The notes beneath the pieces are model-generated. The model did no database searches. It was not told the origin of the DNA and saw nothing but the letters and a program-made list of their open reading frames with translations. Shown piece after piece: positions 1 to 10,285 of a stretch of DNA of 64,000 nt (within the stretch, counting starts at the first letter, position 1; each line of letters starts with the position of its first letter). This stretch comes from Prorocentrum cordatum (Eukaryota > Sar > Dinophyceae > Prorocentrales > Prorocentraceae), in assembly GCA_963575745.1 (NCBI GenBank), contig CAUYUJ010015754.1, positions 169,573 to 233,572 on the forward strand, in the 5' to 3' direction. Made by a program: the position numbers and the translations under genes.

Positions 1-3000
1 TAGGAGCTCCGCGCCGCGCGCTTCAGCTTGTGGCCCTTGCCCTCCAGCAGCGAGAACCGGCCCACGCCGCCGTCCACGAGCGCGCGGTCCGCGAACAAAA
101 TGAGAAAACCTGCCCGGGTGCCGATCTTCTCGGTTGCCGGGTCCGACTGCAGCGCCGTCCCGTCGCTCATCACGCTGCCCAGCGAGGTGTCCGACACCAC
201 CACCAGGCCGAAACGCTTGAGGTAAATCGGGCGCATCACGATCTTGAACGTCGAACTGCGCTTCAACTCCCTCAGCATCTGGTTGGCCTTGATCAGTGCC
301 GAGACCCGCGGCCCCTTCTTGCGGCCCTTCTCGCGCTGCAACACCGCCAGGTCGTAGGAGTAGTCCACGCGCAGCTTGGTCACCAGCCAGTTGATCTTGC
401 CGACTACCTGCTGGTACTGCTTCCACTCCGTCGCATTCATGGGCTCATGCGCTCCCGCGCGCCGCGCCCTGGGCACAGTCACAGGCTCCAGGCCGGCCGC
501 GTACTCCATCATGTCGATCGTGATGGCTCCTCCAGGCTGTCGCTGAAATCGCCTGCCGCAGAACACAAAGTTATCGTACTCCTCACTGCCGAAGCCGAAC
601 TCCTTCCCGAGCGCGTCCATGACCTTCGCCATCTTGTCGTTCCCCGTCCAGAGGAAATCGTCCACGTGAATGCAGACACAACCCCACATCGTGTCCGGCC
701 CGCGCTGCTTCGCCTTCGGGTCGTGGAACACCAGGAAGGCAGGGTCCGAGCGAGAGGGTTCCAGTCCCAGCTTGCGCGCCGCTGAGACCACCTTCAGGTA
801 CCACAGCCTCGGTGCCGTGGGCAGCCCGAACACGCCCTTCCGAACTCGCGCCAGCCGACCTCGTGGGAAGTCCGCCAGCGAGGGACCGTGCATCGGAGCG
901 CGGATCACCAGGCCGCGCTCGTCCACTTCGCCCTTCAGGAACGCACCGCTCACGTCCTTGGACCCGAACTTCCACTCCGGGTGAGACGCCGCCACCTGCG
1001 TCAAGATCATCTCCGACTGGGTGGTAGCACAGGGAGCGTCCACCCTCACGTTAGCCTTCTCGTCCGAACGTCCATGGTCGCCACTGTTGACCACGAGCCT
1101 CGCGTTCGCCTTCATCGGCAGGTCGTTCGCCTCCGTCCTCAGCGGGTCGTTCTTGTCGGTCAGCACCCACCGCGTGCTCATGATGTAGTCGCCCTTGCCG
1201 TCGCGCTTCATCTGCTCCTCGAGCTCGGCGGACTCCTTCTCCAGCAGCACCTCCACGGACTCCGTGTCTATCCACTTCGCCCACTGCGCTGCTGCCGCCT
1301 CCTCGTAGTTCGCCTTCGTCGGCGGGTCCATCCGACTCCAGATCTTCTCCTTCCGGGCCTGACCCTGCACGAGCATCGCCTCGAATTTGGGATCGGTCAC
1401 CAGCACTACCTCCAAGTGGTCCAGGAATCGTCGTCGATCCGCTTCAGGAGCAACTTTGAGCCACGCTTTCGCTTGTTTCTTCACGCCCTTGACCCAGAGC
1501 GCCTCGTCGGGGTGCTTGGGCTCCGGTGGTCCATCACGTCCTCCACGAGATGGCGCCTCAGGCAGCTCAGCCTCCACTACTTCGCGCTTGCGCCCTTGAG
1601 TCTGGACCTCAAGTGTCGCTGGGGACGACTCCACCGTGGGCGTGATGAGGCTCGAAGCATCGCCTACACGTCCTTTTTCTTCGTTCTCGTCGTCCTCGGC
1701 GTGCGGCGTCTTCGGCGCGAAGTTGCCGTAGGGCCCGAACTGTCCGTCTGGAATGACGTTCGCCACCGGTGCCGTAGCAGTCGAAGGCCTCGACCGCTCA
1801 CGCACTTCTCCAACTTGCTTCTGGATGGTCTTCGCCACGCGCAGCGCCTTGGACCTGGTCGGGTCCTCCCCTTGGTCCCGCAGCCGCTGCGCCACGTCAT
1901 GCAGGAAGTCAGTCTTCCCGCTCACCCGAGAACTCATCTTCCGCGAGAACTCGGCGCTCGAAATGGGATCGAGCTCGCCACTGGCCGAAACACCGGCCAT
2001 CGCAGCCACGACGGCCGACGGTGGGATTCCTTCCGTCGACTCCTGCTGCTCCTGCTCGGCGTGCTCCTCGACGTCTTCGTCAGCCTGAGAAGGCCGAGCC
2101 TCAGCCTCCGGCACTTCACCTTCATCGGCTGGTACGACATCGTCCTCGTCCTCATGCGCCTTGGTCGCATCCTCCATGTCGAGCTCCCCGTCAGCCTTCA
2201 TGTCGAGAAGAGCCTTCTCCATGATGTCCAGCTGCTCTCGGGCGCTGATGCCCAGCGCCTCGTCGGGCGACGCGCGGAGAACTGCCGCAGGGTCGCACTT
2301 GGTCGACAACCCCTCGTACGAAACGTAGATGGCTGCCGGCTCAACACCGATCACGACCGCCGGCCCATGCCAGGCCTTGAAGATCAAGGACGGGCCCCTC
2401 TTCCGCCGATTCTTGCGCTTGCCCTCGCGGTAGAAGTAGACCACGTCGCCGAGCTTCACATTCGTGCTGGGAGGCATCTGGCGACTGCGAGCAACTAAAG
2501 CACGTCGCAGTCGCTTGCTAGTGTCCAGCTTCTCCAGGGCCACCTTCGCCGCACTGTAGACCTGCAGCCGCTTCGTTATATACGGGTCATTGTCCACCGC
2601 CTCGTGCGCCGCGATCTGGGAGCGACCGCGCTCACTGAGTAGTCCCCACGGCAGCGTCTGGGACCGCCCCAGCACGAGTTGCGCTGGCGAGAACCCGGAC
2701 TCGTTGATCCGCTGGTTCTTGGCCCAGGTGATCATCACAGCGGCAGCCGTCACCTCCAGCTCGGTCTCGATGTCCTTCTCCGTGGAACTGGCCTTCCAGA
2801 GCACCTTCCACTCGCCTCCAGCACGTTCACACATGCCGTTCTGCCACGGCGCCTCCACCGCCGTGAACCAAACTTGCACCCCGCAGCCCTCCATCAAGCG
2901 AAACACCTCTTTGTAGAACTCGCCGCCGTTGTCGCACACCAACGAGTTGGGTACGCCGGCCCAGCTGAACCAGACCAGCTCCAGCGCCTGGGCCACAATG

Positions 3001-4541
3001 CCGGGATGCTTACTCTTGATGGGCGCGACCACCTGGAAGCCCGTCTTGGTGTCCACAATGTTGAGCATTTCCAGCGCCACGCCCGAGTTCGTGTGCACAG
3101 TAAACAGGTCGATCGCGATCTGTTCCCCGAACTCCTTCACCTTCTTGAGCCGTGCGGGGAATCTGGTGTGTCCGATCGCCGGTCTGTTCATCTCGTGACA
3201 CACCGGGCACTGCAACTGCACCGCCGCCGCGATGGCCTCGTCGCTTGCCCCACACGCGCGGAACGCCCTCACGAGCTGATCCTTCGAGGGATGTCGAAGG
3301 TTCTTGTGGATCCTGAGCACCGCGTTCCGCACCTCCTTCGAGACCTTCGTCTCCTTCAGCGTCGTGATATCCTCCTGGGGTTCCTCGGTGGCTGGGAAGT
3401 CCACAAATCCCCGATCGTCCACCTCCTCTGGATCCTCCTCGGAGTCCTCCTCGGCCGCGAGCACCTCCTTCGGGCCGAACAGCTTCAGCATACCCTTCAC
3501 GATGCTCTTCGCCAACTCCGAAGTGTAGTGGCCCGTCCGCGCCGTCACGCTCGGGCCGCCCATGACAAGGTCTTGCTTGTGCGAATGATCGCACTGTCGA
3601 TCGAGGTCCACGAGCAGTTCCTCGTGCGACGCCAGGAACCTCGTGGGCTTCCGATGGGCTACCCCGCGCTCCGAGGTGAGCCCGTACATGCACTGGTCCA
3701 CCTCTGCAGCGTAGCCGTTGCGAATGAGCCCCTGGAGTTCTGGTTCACCCCAGACTCGAGACCACCTCGGATTCTCAATCATCCAGGCTCCACCGTAGTT
3801 CTCCACGACCTTCGTCACCTCCTTCACAAACCTCAGAAATGGTCGGTCTCGATCTTGCCGCTCTCGAACCTTGGCCTGATCCTTCTGGAAGTAAGTCACG
3901 TTACTCCAAGGTCCATAAGGAAAGGCCATGAGCACCATCTTCGGCTTCCTTGCCTTGATGTCCTGCAGCACTTCGCGGCGCTTCTTGTGCGACCTGAAGT
4001 CGTCGCCGAACTCCAGCGAGTAGCTCCGCATCGTCGGGAGCCCCAGCCTGGCCGCCTCCTTGCGTACCGCCTCCTTCGTCGTGAACACCTCCGTGATCCA
4101 TGGCTGCGTCTTGGTCTTCTCGCTGATCGCCGCCTCTCACTCGGCCTCCCACGAGCCGAAAGAGGGCCCGAACTCCGTCAGGTAGGCCTCGAGCTTGATG
4201 TCCACCGTCGCCAGGTCACGCTGCAGGGAGTGCAGCTGGTCCTTCACCAGGGTCCTGGTGCCGTTCTTCACCATCTCCACCTTCGGGGTCAGGTCGACCC
4301 AGTCCGTGAAGTTCACCTCCTTCGTAACCTTTACCGGCATACACATTCCCAGCATCGCCGCGCCGAACAGCCACCTCGACGGTGCCGAAGGTCCCCGAGC
4401 AACGGGTCGCGCTCGAGGGTCGAAGGGCGGTGGGCGGACCCCCGCGCTGCCGGCCGCCGGGCCTCTCGGGCCCCTACGAGCCCGCACGAGCAGCACCTCG
4501 TCGTACGCACAGGCCGCGTCCTTCAGCGCAGGCATCGTCAT
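1..4541 (-). pseudogene. pol: copia pol: integrase, reverse transcriptase, RNase H; one in-frame TGA, 3' end outside window
   Basis: One frame is open from the ATG at 4541 to base 1 except for a TGA at 4137-4139. Integrase: an HHCC-type region ends in CPVC near 3210, and the core has IAIDLF near 3115, CDNGGEF near 2935 and NGMCERAGGEW near 2830, giving the D, D and E. The chromodomain-like/linker part is acidic and charged (about 2300-1700). Reverse transcriptase: KDVSGAFLKG near 965, GVFGLPTAPRLWY near 815 and HVDDFLW near 670 (the YVDD box with H for Y), then a copia-type thumb near 440. RNase H begins near 200 (VVVSDTS) and is cut off. Codon-aligned antisense frames are also open but carry no domain. 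The single TGA probably marks an inactive or readthrough copy; nothing else looks broken. Confidence 0.85.
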
Positions 4542-4544
4542 CAG

Positions 4545-4593
4545 CTCCTCCTCCTCCTCCTCCTCCTCCTCCTCCTCCTCCTCCTCCTCCTCC
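4545..4593. repeat. (TCC)n array inside the copia element
   Basis: About 16 TCC units. On the minus strand the array is bracketed by GAGCTGGTG and GAGCTGATG, a near-perfect 9-base direct repeat. Removing the array plus one repeat joins an AELV-type reading frame to the pol ORF. Confidence 0.8.
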
Positions 4594-4629
4594 TAGTCCA
4601 CCAGCTCGGCCTTGTTCTTGAGTCCTAGA

Positions 4630-4800
4630 GCATCACCACCCACCAAACCACCCCAACCCAATCCGAAGGCTCAGATTTACCCTCGATTTCCAGTGGGGGG
4701 GGGGTCGGGAAACATCGAAAAAGCACATGTGGAACCCTTACCCCCCCCCCACCCGAAATTCGGGTCTTCGGGTTGGGTTGGGGTGGTCTGGTAGGTAGTC
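4630..4800 (+). mobile_element. Family A TIR element, copy 1, inserted between gag-protease and pol
   Basis: About 36-bp imperfect TIRs with the core CCAACCCAACCCGAAG; the interior contains long C and G runs. The flanks share AGAGC, a possible 5-6 bp target duplication. Copies 2 and 3 are at 15.5 and 28.1 kb. There is no coding capacity. Confidence 0.8.
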
Positions 4801-7800
4801 AGAGCAGGAAGCACCCGCATGCGCCTCCTTGTCCCATTGGATAAGGCGGAGCTCGGTGTCCCAGGGGCCGGGCTGCCTGCTGGCCCGGCGGAGCCTCGCC
4901 CACGCCCACGCTCACAAGCGCCTCGCCTTCCTCCTGAGGGGTCCTCCTTCTCTGCTTCGCGCCCTGCTCTATCAGCCGGTCAACCAGCACCTTGACGCTC
5001 AAATGCTCCGCCCGCGGGATCTCCAGCACTGTCGCCATGTCCTCCAGCACATCCCGGGGAACACGTAGGAGCTGATCTCGATCACAGAGCAGTGGCTGGC
5101 CTTCGGATACAGTCGGCCTTGGCCTCTCTGGCTCCGGCTCCCAGTAGAGCCGGAGCAGTGGCTGGCCTTCGGATACAGTCGGCCTTGGCCTCTCTGGCTC
5201 CGGCTCCCAGTAGAGCCGGGTGACCGTGTTCCTCGGCGGGTCGAGCTGCTCGAACATCTCCTGGTTAGATAGCCCCTCGATCCACCGCAGGTCCTCGATG
5301 ATGTCGCCCGTATCCGTGCAAAACGTCTCTCGGGACCGCACCAGCTTCCAGTTCGGCCCGTCGCGGTTCGAGGACTTGAGCGCCCTCGCGTTGTAGTCCT
5401 GTCGCTCCCACATCTCGAGGCCAGAGACGTCGACCTCGCCGTCGGGCATGTTCCAGTCGTCCTCATCCTCGGGAACGGGAACCACGTCCTCGACCTCCGC
5501 GGCCCGCCGGTCTGCCGCACGGGCAGCCAACTCAGACTTCACCGTCATCAGCGCTTCCTGCACCATGAACTCGACGCGGAACACCGCCTCCGCCGTCGGA
5601 GTCCCCGACGGGGGCTTCCAGCTGTCACGCGGGAAGATCGGCATCGAGTAGTGCCCGCCGTCGGTCTCGTTCAGCCGCTTCGGCGTGATGCCGAGCCGGT
5701 CCGACTTGAACGAGTCCTCCGCGAAGTTGATGTCTGCGCCCATGCCGCGCAGAGCGTCCTTCCCGATGAGCAACTGCAGCACCGAGTCCTCGATGACCGA
5801 GAAGGTCAGGTAGGCGTCCACGCCGAAGACCGACGCCGGCACCGTCCAGCGCTCCTTGGAGATCTGCTTCTGGCCATTCCCGAAGCGGAAGATCGCGAGC
5901 TGCGGCTCCTTCTTGATGTAGCTCTCGATGCCCAGCTCCTTGCAACGATCCTCGAGCCTATTGGCGTACACGTCGCCCGACACCGTGCTGTTGCAGGCTG
6001 AGTCGAGCGTGCCGTCGTCTCCCTGGCCCCCGATGGATGCAGATGAAAGCAACACCTCCTGAATGGCTCGCTCGTCACTTGACCCATCCGAGGGCATCGG
6101 ACCGGCAGAAGAATGGGGGCGCAGCCCAGCACCAAGACCTGGGCCATCCGCAGACCCTGCGCTATGGTCGACGGAAGAAGAGGGGGCACCACTCCCCATG
6201 CCAAGGACTTGCGTCGCCATCAGGACATACGAACGAGTCGTGCTTGCCAAGGCGTCATCCTCTGCTGCCTGCTGGCCGGCGCCCTCGTAGATCTCTGTGT
6301 AGTCCCGCCCACACATCGCGCACCGGACATCACGATCGTCTCCCTCGTAGACGCAGTCCGGGCAGAACGGCGGGTAGTCCAGGTGACTGCGCTTGGTGTC
6401 CGTCTCCTCCGTCGCTGTCACCTCGAACGCCGGCGTCACGCACTGCTCGTGCCCGAAATTGCTGGTCATCAGCACCTCGAACACGTCTTTCTGAATCATT
6501 GTCGTCTGCGCGTCCAGAACTTCTGGCGTCTGCAGCAAGTCCACCACCATCGCGTCCTTCGGCTTGAACCGCTGCTCTAGCTTCGTCTTGGCCTGTTCGG
6601 CCTTCCACTCCTTGAGCTTCGGGCAGCACGCGTCTCCGGCCCAGTGACCCTTCTCGCCGCAAGTGTGGCAGTCCGAGTTCTTCTTGTCGGGGCTGCTCTT
6701 GCCGAAGCTCGTCATGAACTTCTTGCCGCTGCTCGAGCTCGAGCCTGAGCCTCTGCCACCGCCCTTGCCACCAAACTTGCGGTCCTTACGAAGCTCCTTC
6801 ACGCGCTTCTTGCTCTCCCGCACCGTGATGAGGCCCTCCATCATCGATTCCACGCCGCTCTCTAAGTTCCCGAGCTCCTGGGCCAACTCGGGATCGTTCT
6901 CGGCCTCCTCGAGCACTGTCGAGAGCGCCTCCAGCTCCGCGGCGAGGATGCCCTCGATGTCCTGGTCCTGCTCGGTCGTCAGCACCTCGTCCACCGTCTC
7001 GTCGTCGGCGTCACCGTCGAAGCTGCCGAGCTCCGCATTCAGCGCCTCAAGCTCGCCCTCGTCTAGCTGGCTGAGCCCGTCGAGGTCCTCCGTCACATGT
7101 GCCTCCTTGAACTTCCGAATCACCTTCTTCTTCAAGAGCTGCGTCCCCGGACGGTTGAAGGTGATCGTCCTCCTGCTGCGGTCGAACGTACTAGGCCGCC
7201 GCTCAGTCATGTGCAGATTGGGGAACACCCGCATCATGGCTGGCACCACCTCGCGAATCTCCATGCTGCGGCCGGTCGAGGTCATCAACATGCTCTTCTG
7301 CGTCTCGTTCGGGCCAGTCTTCTCGATCGGCCGCCAGCCCGCCGTTCTCGGCGGCGGGGCCACGTCCTCTTCGTCCAGCCGGCTACGAGCTTCACCGAAC
7401 CCGATCATCCACGCATTCGAGTCCTCGCTGGCCCTGCGATGCAGCTGCTTATAGAAGTAGTTCATCACCTGGCCGCGCCGCGTCGGTTCGTCAACTCCCA
7501 TCGTCGCGAGCACCTCCATCAGCCTGTTGATGCCCGCCATGCTGTCGGGCTCCTCCCAGTGGCCGGGCTCCTCGTCGTGCTGCTGGTTCTCAGTCTCCTC
7601 GGCCTCGGAGTTGCCCGTCGCCTCGTCGCGCACCCAGGTCCAGGGCTTCGCGCGCAGCTCCACCATCGGGATCGACTCCCCGAGCGTCTTCGCTGGGCCC
7701 GTCAGGCACCGCACCATCCTGGCCGCCCAGCTCCAGGAAACGTCCAGGTTGATACCTTCGATCCACAGCGCCACATCCTTTTTGTACCGCCGCCACTTGT

Positions 7801-8005
7801 TCGGGCTGCCGTCCCAGCTCGGTATGCCCTCTAGGTCGCGGCTCGTCCATGCCGCCGTCCACGCCGGCCCCTGCACCCAGCTGGTGGAACTCCGTCTCTC
7901 CTGCCAGGTGCCGCTGCCTCCGCCATGCCGCGGCGGAAGGGCGTCCGGTGAGAGCGTGCCGCCGCCCATCGTCGGGAACCGCCCTGGAGTCGATGAAGGC
8001 CTCAT
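4799..8005 (-). CDS. gag: copia gag-protease polyprotein (1068 aa)
   Basis: Intact ORF from an ATG at 8005. The N-terminal third has a copia-type Gag region (IPSWDGSPNKWRRYKKDVAL near residue 60). A zinc knuckle CHTCGEKGHWAGDACC lies at about residues 445-460; the H-to-C spacing is 5 rather than the usual 4, although a second Cys follows. The retropepsin-like active site LDSACNSTVSG is at about residue 664. Near residues 930-975 a 22-aa block is duplicated. The C-terminus has a SAP-like helix pair (residues about 1005-1030). The stop is created at the junction with the family A insertion. It would package RNA and process the polyprotein; the absence of stops suggests a fairly young insertion. 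Confidence 0.88.
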   Translation of the reverse strand: MRPSSTPGRFPTMGGGTLSPDALPPRHGGGSGTWQERRSSTSWVQGPAWTAAWTSRDLEGIPSWDGSPNKWRRYKKDVALWIEGINLDVSWSWAARMVRCLTGPAKTLGESIPMVELRAKPWTWVRDEATGNSEAEETENQQHDEEPGHWEEPDSMAGINRLMEVLATMGVDEPTRRGQVMNYFYKQLHRRASEDSNAWMIGFGEARSRLDEEDVAPPPRTAGWRPIEKTGPNETQKSMLMTSTGRSMEIREVVPAMMRVFPNLHMTERRPSTFDRSRRTITFNRPGTQLLKKKVIRKFKEAHVTEDLDGLSQLDEGELEALNAELGSFDGDADDETVDEVLTTEQDQDIEGILAAELEALSTVLEEAENDPELAQELGNLESGVESMMEGLITVRESKKRVKELRKDRKFGGKGGGRGSGSSSSSGKKFMTSFGKSSPDKKNSDCHTCGEKGHWAGDACCPKLKEWKAEQAKTKLEQRFKPKDAMVVDLLQTPEVLDAQTTMIQKDVFEVLMTSNFGHEQCVTPAFEVTATEETDTKRSHLDYPPFCPDCVYEGDDRDVRCAMCGRDYTEIYEGAGQQAAEDDALASTTRSYVLMATQVLGMGSGAPSSSVDHSAGSADGPGLGAGLRPHSSAGPMPSDGSSDERAIQEVLLSSASIGGQGDDGTLDSACNSTVSGDVYANRLEDRCKELGIESYIKKEPQLAIFRFGNGQKQISKERWTVPASVFGVDAYLTFSVIEDSVLQLLIGKDALRGMGADINFAEDSFKSDRLGITPKRLNETDGGHYSMPIFPRDSWKPPSGTPTAEAVFRVEFMVQEALMTVKSELAARAADRRAAEVEDVVPVPEDEDDWNMPDGEVDVSGLEMWERQDYNARALKSSNRDGPNWKLVRSRETFCTDTGDIIEDLRWIEGLSNQEMFEQLDPPRNTVTRLYWEPEPERPRPTVSEGQPLLRLYWEPEPERPRPTVSEGQPLLCDRDQLLRVPRDVLEDMATVLEIPRAEHLSVKVLVDRLIEQGAKQRRRTPQEEGEALVSVGVGEAPPGQQAARPLGHRAPPYPMGQGGACGCFLL
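5087..5218 (-). repeat. Two 66-bp tandem units within gag
   Basis: An exact 66-bp duplication (22 codons) beginning at 5087 and 5153. Each unit encodes a block starting RLYWEPEPERPRP. It is in frame, so the ORF is preserved. Confidence 0.95.
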
Positions 8006-8132
8006 CGCTCCTCGTCATAGTAACGTACTCGATCTCGTACTGGTAGAAGTCGCACTTCACGTCGTCGCCGCCCTCGTTCAGCACAGAACTCGCCTGGCAG
8101 CCGCTGCTCTCCGTGTCAATGGCGCGCCTCAG

Positions 8133-8145
8133 CGCTCCGCTACCA
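8133..8145 (-). other. Candidate primer-binding site of the copia element
   Basis: The minus strand reads TGGTAGCGGAGCG about 130 bases before the gag ATG. It begins with the TGG expected to pair with a tRNA 3' CCA and resembles initiator-Met tRNA binding sites. CCGCA lies two bases upstream, a plausible LTR 3' end. The tRNA itself is not in this window. Confidence 0.5.
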
Positions 8146-8408
8146 CTGCGGAACCGAGGGACACAAGACTCCTGCCTCTCCCAGATCCACAGCTGGATCT
8201 GGCGGCGGGGCGCGGCAGCGCCCGAGGGGCAGATAGTCTTTCTCACACTCGCGCTCACGCGTCCGTAGCGCAATTTCGCCTCAAGCCGGCTCGAGCCGAG
8301 CCGGTTGCAAGAAAGAAAAAGAGGAAAGAGGGACAGAAGGGAACAGGAGAGGGTCATAAGGGGCTTAAAGGCGGGAGCAGGGGACAGATCCAATCCGAAA
8401 GACACGTT

Positions 8409-8533
8409 TTTCCTCACCCTCCTCCTCCTCCTCCTCCTCCTCCTTCTCCTTCCCCTCCTCCTCCTCGTCCTCGTCCTCCTCGTCCTCGTCCTCCTCCTCC
8501 TCCTCCTCCTCCTTCTCCTCCTCCTCCTCGCTC
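8409..8533. repeat. TCC/TCG-rich array
   Basis: Mostly TCC with scattered CTT and TCG units. Long ORFs across it encode only Arg, Glu or Pro runs. Confidence 0.9.
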
Positions 8534-8536
8534 CCC

Positions 8537-8740
8537 GCCAGAGCACCCCTCACGAGGCCCAGGGGGCCCCAGGGGCTCCAAGATGGAGCGAGAAGCTGGG
8601 GGCACCTTGGGCCAGGGGCATCTTTGGCAGTCCCCGACCCGCCAGAGCACCCCTCACGAGGCCCAGGGGGTCCCAGGGGCTCCAAGATGGAGCGAGAAGC
8701 TGGGAGCACCTTGGGCCAGGGGCATCTTTGGCAGTCCCCG
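8537..8740. repeat. Two tandem units of a 104-bp dispersed repeat (family L)
   Basis: Units begin near 8537 and 8641 with CGCCAGAGCACCCCTCACGA and differ at only a few bases. A reverse-complement fragment occurs at 14,893-14,960, so this is a dispersed family locally duplicated here. Confidence 0.9.
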
Positions 8741-8744
8741 AAGG

Positions 8745-8935
8745 AGGGGGGCGATGACTGGGTGGGATCATAGCGGGCGCCATGATATCTTCCCAAGTTT
8801 CATGGCGCCTCTTCCTATTTCACTGCGTCTCCGGCGCCCCACTCCCTGGGCCGCACACTTGCCGCCGGCCGCGATTTGCGCCCCCGTCTCTTGGCCGCTC
8901 CCTTCTTGGACGCCCCCGAGGAGGAGGGGGAGCTT
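8745..8935 (+). mobile_element. Family J TIR element, copy 1
   Basis: Shares with the copies at 32.1, 36.6 and 40.4 kb a left part around GATGACT, a centre with TTTCATGGCGCC, and a right part with GATTTGCGCCCCC and CTTGGCCGC. The ends here are more diverged than in the 36.6 and 40.4 kb copies. Confidence 0.65.
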
Positions 8936-9167
8936 GGCTTCGGGGAGGCGCCGGCATCGCCAGCGGCCGATGCAGCGAAGGCCAGGGGATGCAACCCAGA
9001 CGCGCTTGCGCCGTGACGGAAGTCAGGGCGGGACCCGGAGATCTTGTCGTCCCAATTTTTCCGAGCCGGGCGTTGCCGCCCTGTTTCGGGCGCCGGGGGA
9101 CCCTCGCAGGTCGATGCGGCTCGGAAGTAGCGCAGACCGATGATTTTGTTCGCGTCGTCGGATCTCA

Positions 9168-9315
9168 TGGGGGGTTTTGACTGTTTTGGCCCAGGGGTCC
9201 CTCGCTGGGCCTCGGGGCCGTCAAAGAACGACTCGACATGAAAAACTGGCCCTGGGAAAAGGGTCGGGCCTCACGAGGACCGCGTATTGAAAACATCAGG
9301 ACATCGCATGCCTGG
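9168..9315 (+). mobile_element. Family D element, degraded copy
   Basis: Aligns with the family D core: GGGCCTCGGGGCCGTCAAAG, then a GATGAAAAAC-like stretch and AGGGTCGGGCCTC. The left TIR is not visible. See the better copies at 9.6 and 17.0 kb. Confidence 0.55.
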
Positions 9316-9382
9316 GAGAGATTTCGATACCGCTGATCGCCCCCAAATCCACCGCCAGAATATGTCCACATCCACCGCTTCG

Positions 9383-9491
9383 GAGTCGTGTCCCAGAGAT
9401 TTCTAGGAGTGGTGGATATGGATATCTATCCGCTCGCATTTGCGGGTAGGTAAATATATCCACCGCTCCCCGAGTCCCTGGGACACGACCC
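9383..9491. repeat. Long imperfect hairpin
   Basis: The arms start GAGTCGTGTCCCAG and end CTGGGACACGAC, with about 45-50 bases pairing on each side around a GCATTTGCG loop. AT-richer than its surroundings. An adjoining second hairpin (about 9505-9600) is made of ATATCCACAT-type words. Confidence 0.75.
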
Positions 9492-9626
9492 TGGCGGCAG
9501 TGCACATGGACATTTCATATATCCATATCCACATATTCTTGCACGTATCTGTGCATATCCACATAAGATGTCCATATCCACATCTGGCCAAATGTATGTC
9601 ACATATTCTTGGCGGCGCACCAGAGA

Positions 9627-9812
9627 TCCAACGTTTTGAAATATATCAAGACGTTTAGTGTTTCGCCGTTTTCGGCCTCTAGAAGCCCTCGCCAGGCCCC
9701 GGGACCGTCAAACAACGACTTAGGATGAAAAGCCAGACCCCGGGAGTGGGTCGAGTCTTCTGGGACCCCGTGTTGAAAGCACCAAGACATCGGATCTCTG
9801 GGTCCCGCAAAG
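9627..9812 (+). mobile_element. Family D TIR element, well-preserved copy
   Basis: TIRs pair CCAGAGATCCAACGT on the left with the complement of ACATCGGATCTCTGG on the right. The core contains CCGGGACCGTC-type sequence. There is no ORF of note. Just right of it (9815-9860) is a segment with GGATTCGCCTCGA that recurs at 33.7, 44.5 and 62.7 kb. Confidence 0.75.
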
Positions 9813-9914
9813 CCCTCGTCGCCACGGCTGGATTCGCCTCGAGATCTTGTCTAGAACGCACTCCTGAAGAGGCGTGGGGAGCAGCGGTATCTGTACACAT
9901 TTGTTCTCCCAACG

Positions 9915-10285
9915 TCGTCGTCCTAGTCTTCGTCCTCGTCCTCGTCGTCGTCGTCCTCCTCCTCCTCTTCCTCCTCCTCCTCCTCCTCCTCCTCCTAGTC
10001 TTCGTCGTCGATGTCGTCGTCCTCGTCCTCGTCCACGTCCTCGTCCTCGTCGTCGTCCTCCTCCCCCTCCTCATCCTCAGCTTCGTCCTCGTCGTCGTCG
10101 TCGTTCTCCTCCTCCTCCTCCTTCTCCTCCTCCTCCTCTTCCTCCTCCTCCTCCTCCTCCTCCTCCTCCTCCTCCTCCCAGTCTTCGTCGTCATTCTCGT
10201 ATTCGTCCTCGTCATCGTCCTCCTCCTCCTCCTCATCCTCGGATTCGTCGTCTTCCTCCTCCTCCTCCTCGTCGTCGTCGTCGAA
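9915..10285. repeat. Mixed TCC/GTC low-complexity tract
   Basis: About 370 bases of TCC and GTC words on the plus strand. Plus-strand frames give Ser, Leu/Val or Arg/Pro runs and the minus strand gives Glu/Asp runs. I see no reason to favour any as coding. Confidence 0.9.

Larger units (their letters stand above)
1..8408 (-). mobile_element. Ty1/copia-type LTR retrotransposon, truncated by the window edge
   Basis: Reading on the minus strand the order is primer-binding site, gag with CCHC knuckle, aspartic protease, integrase, reverse transcriptase, RNase H. Integrase before reverse transcriptase is the copia order. The 3' part and 3' LTR lie beyond base 1, so the LTR pair cannot be compared and the 5' LTR limits (somewhere between about 8147 and 8408) are not fixed. 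The element carries a 170-bp TIR insertion and a TCC array between its two ORFs. Confidence 0.9.

Noticed and set aside
888-4628. Two long plus-strand ORFs (536 and 649 codons) opposite copia pol
   Set aside because: They are codon-aligned antisense shadows of a reading frame with clear integrase and reverse transcriptase motifs.
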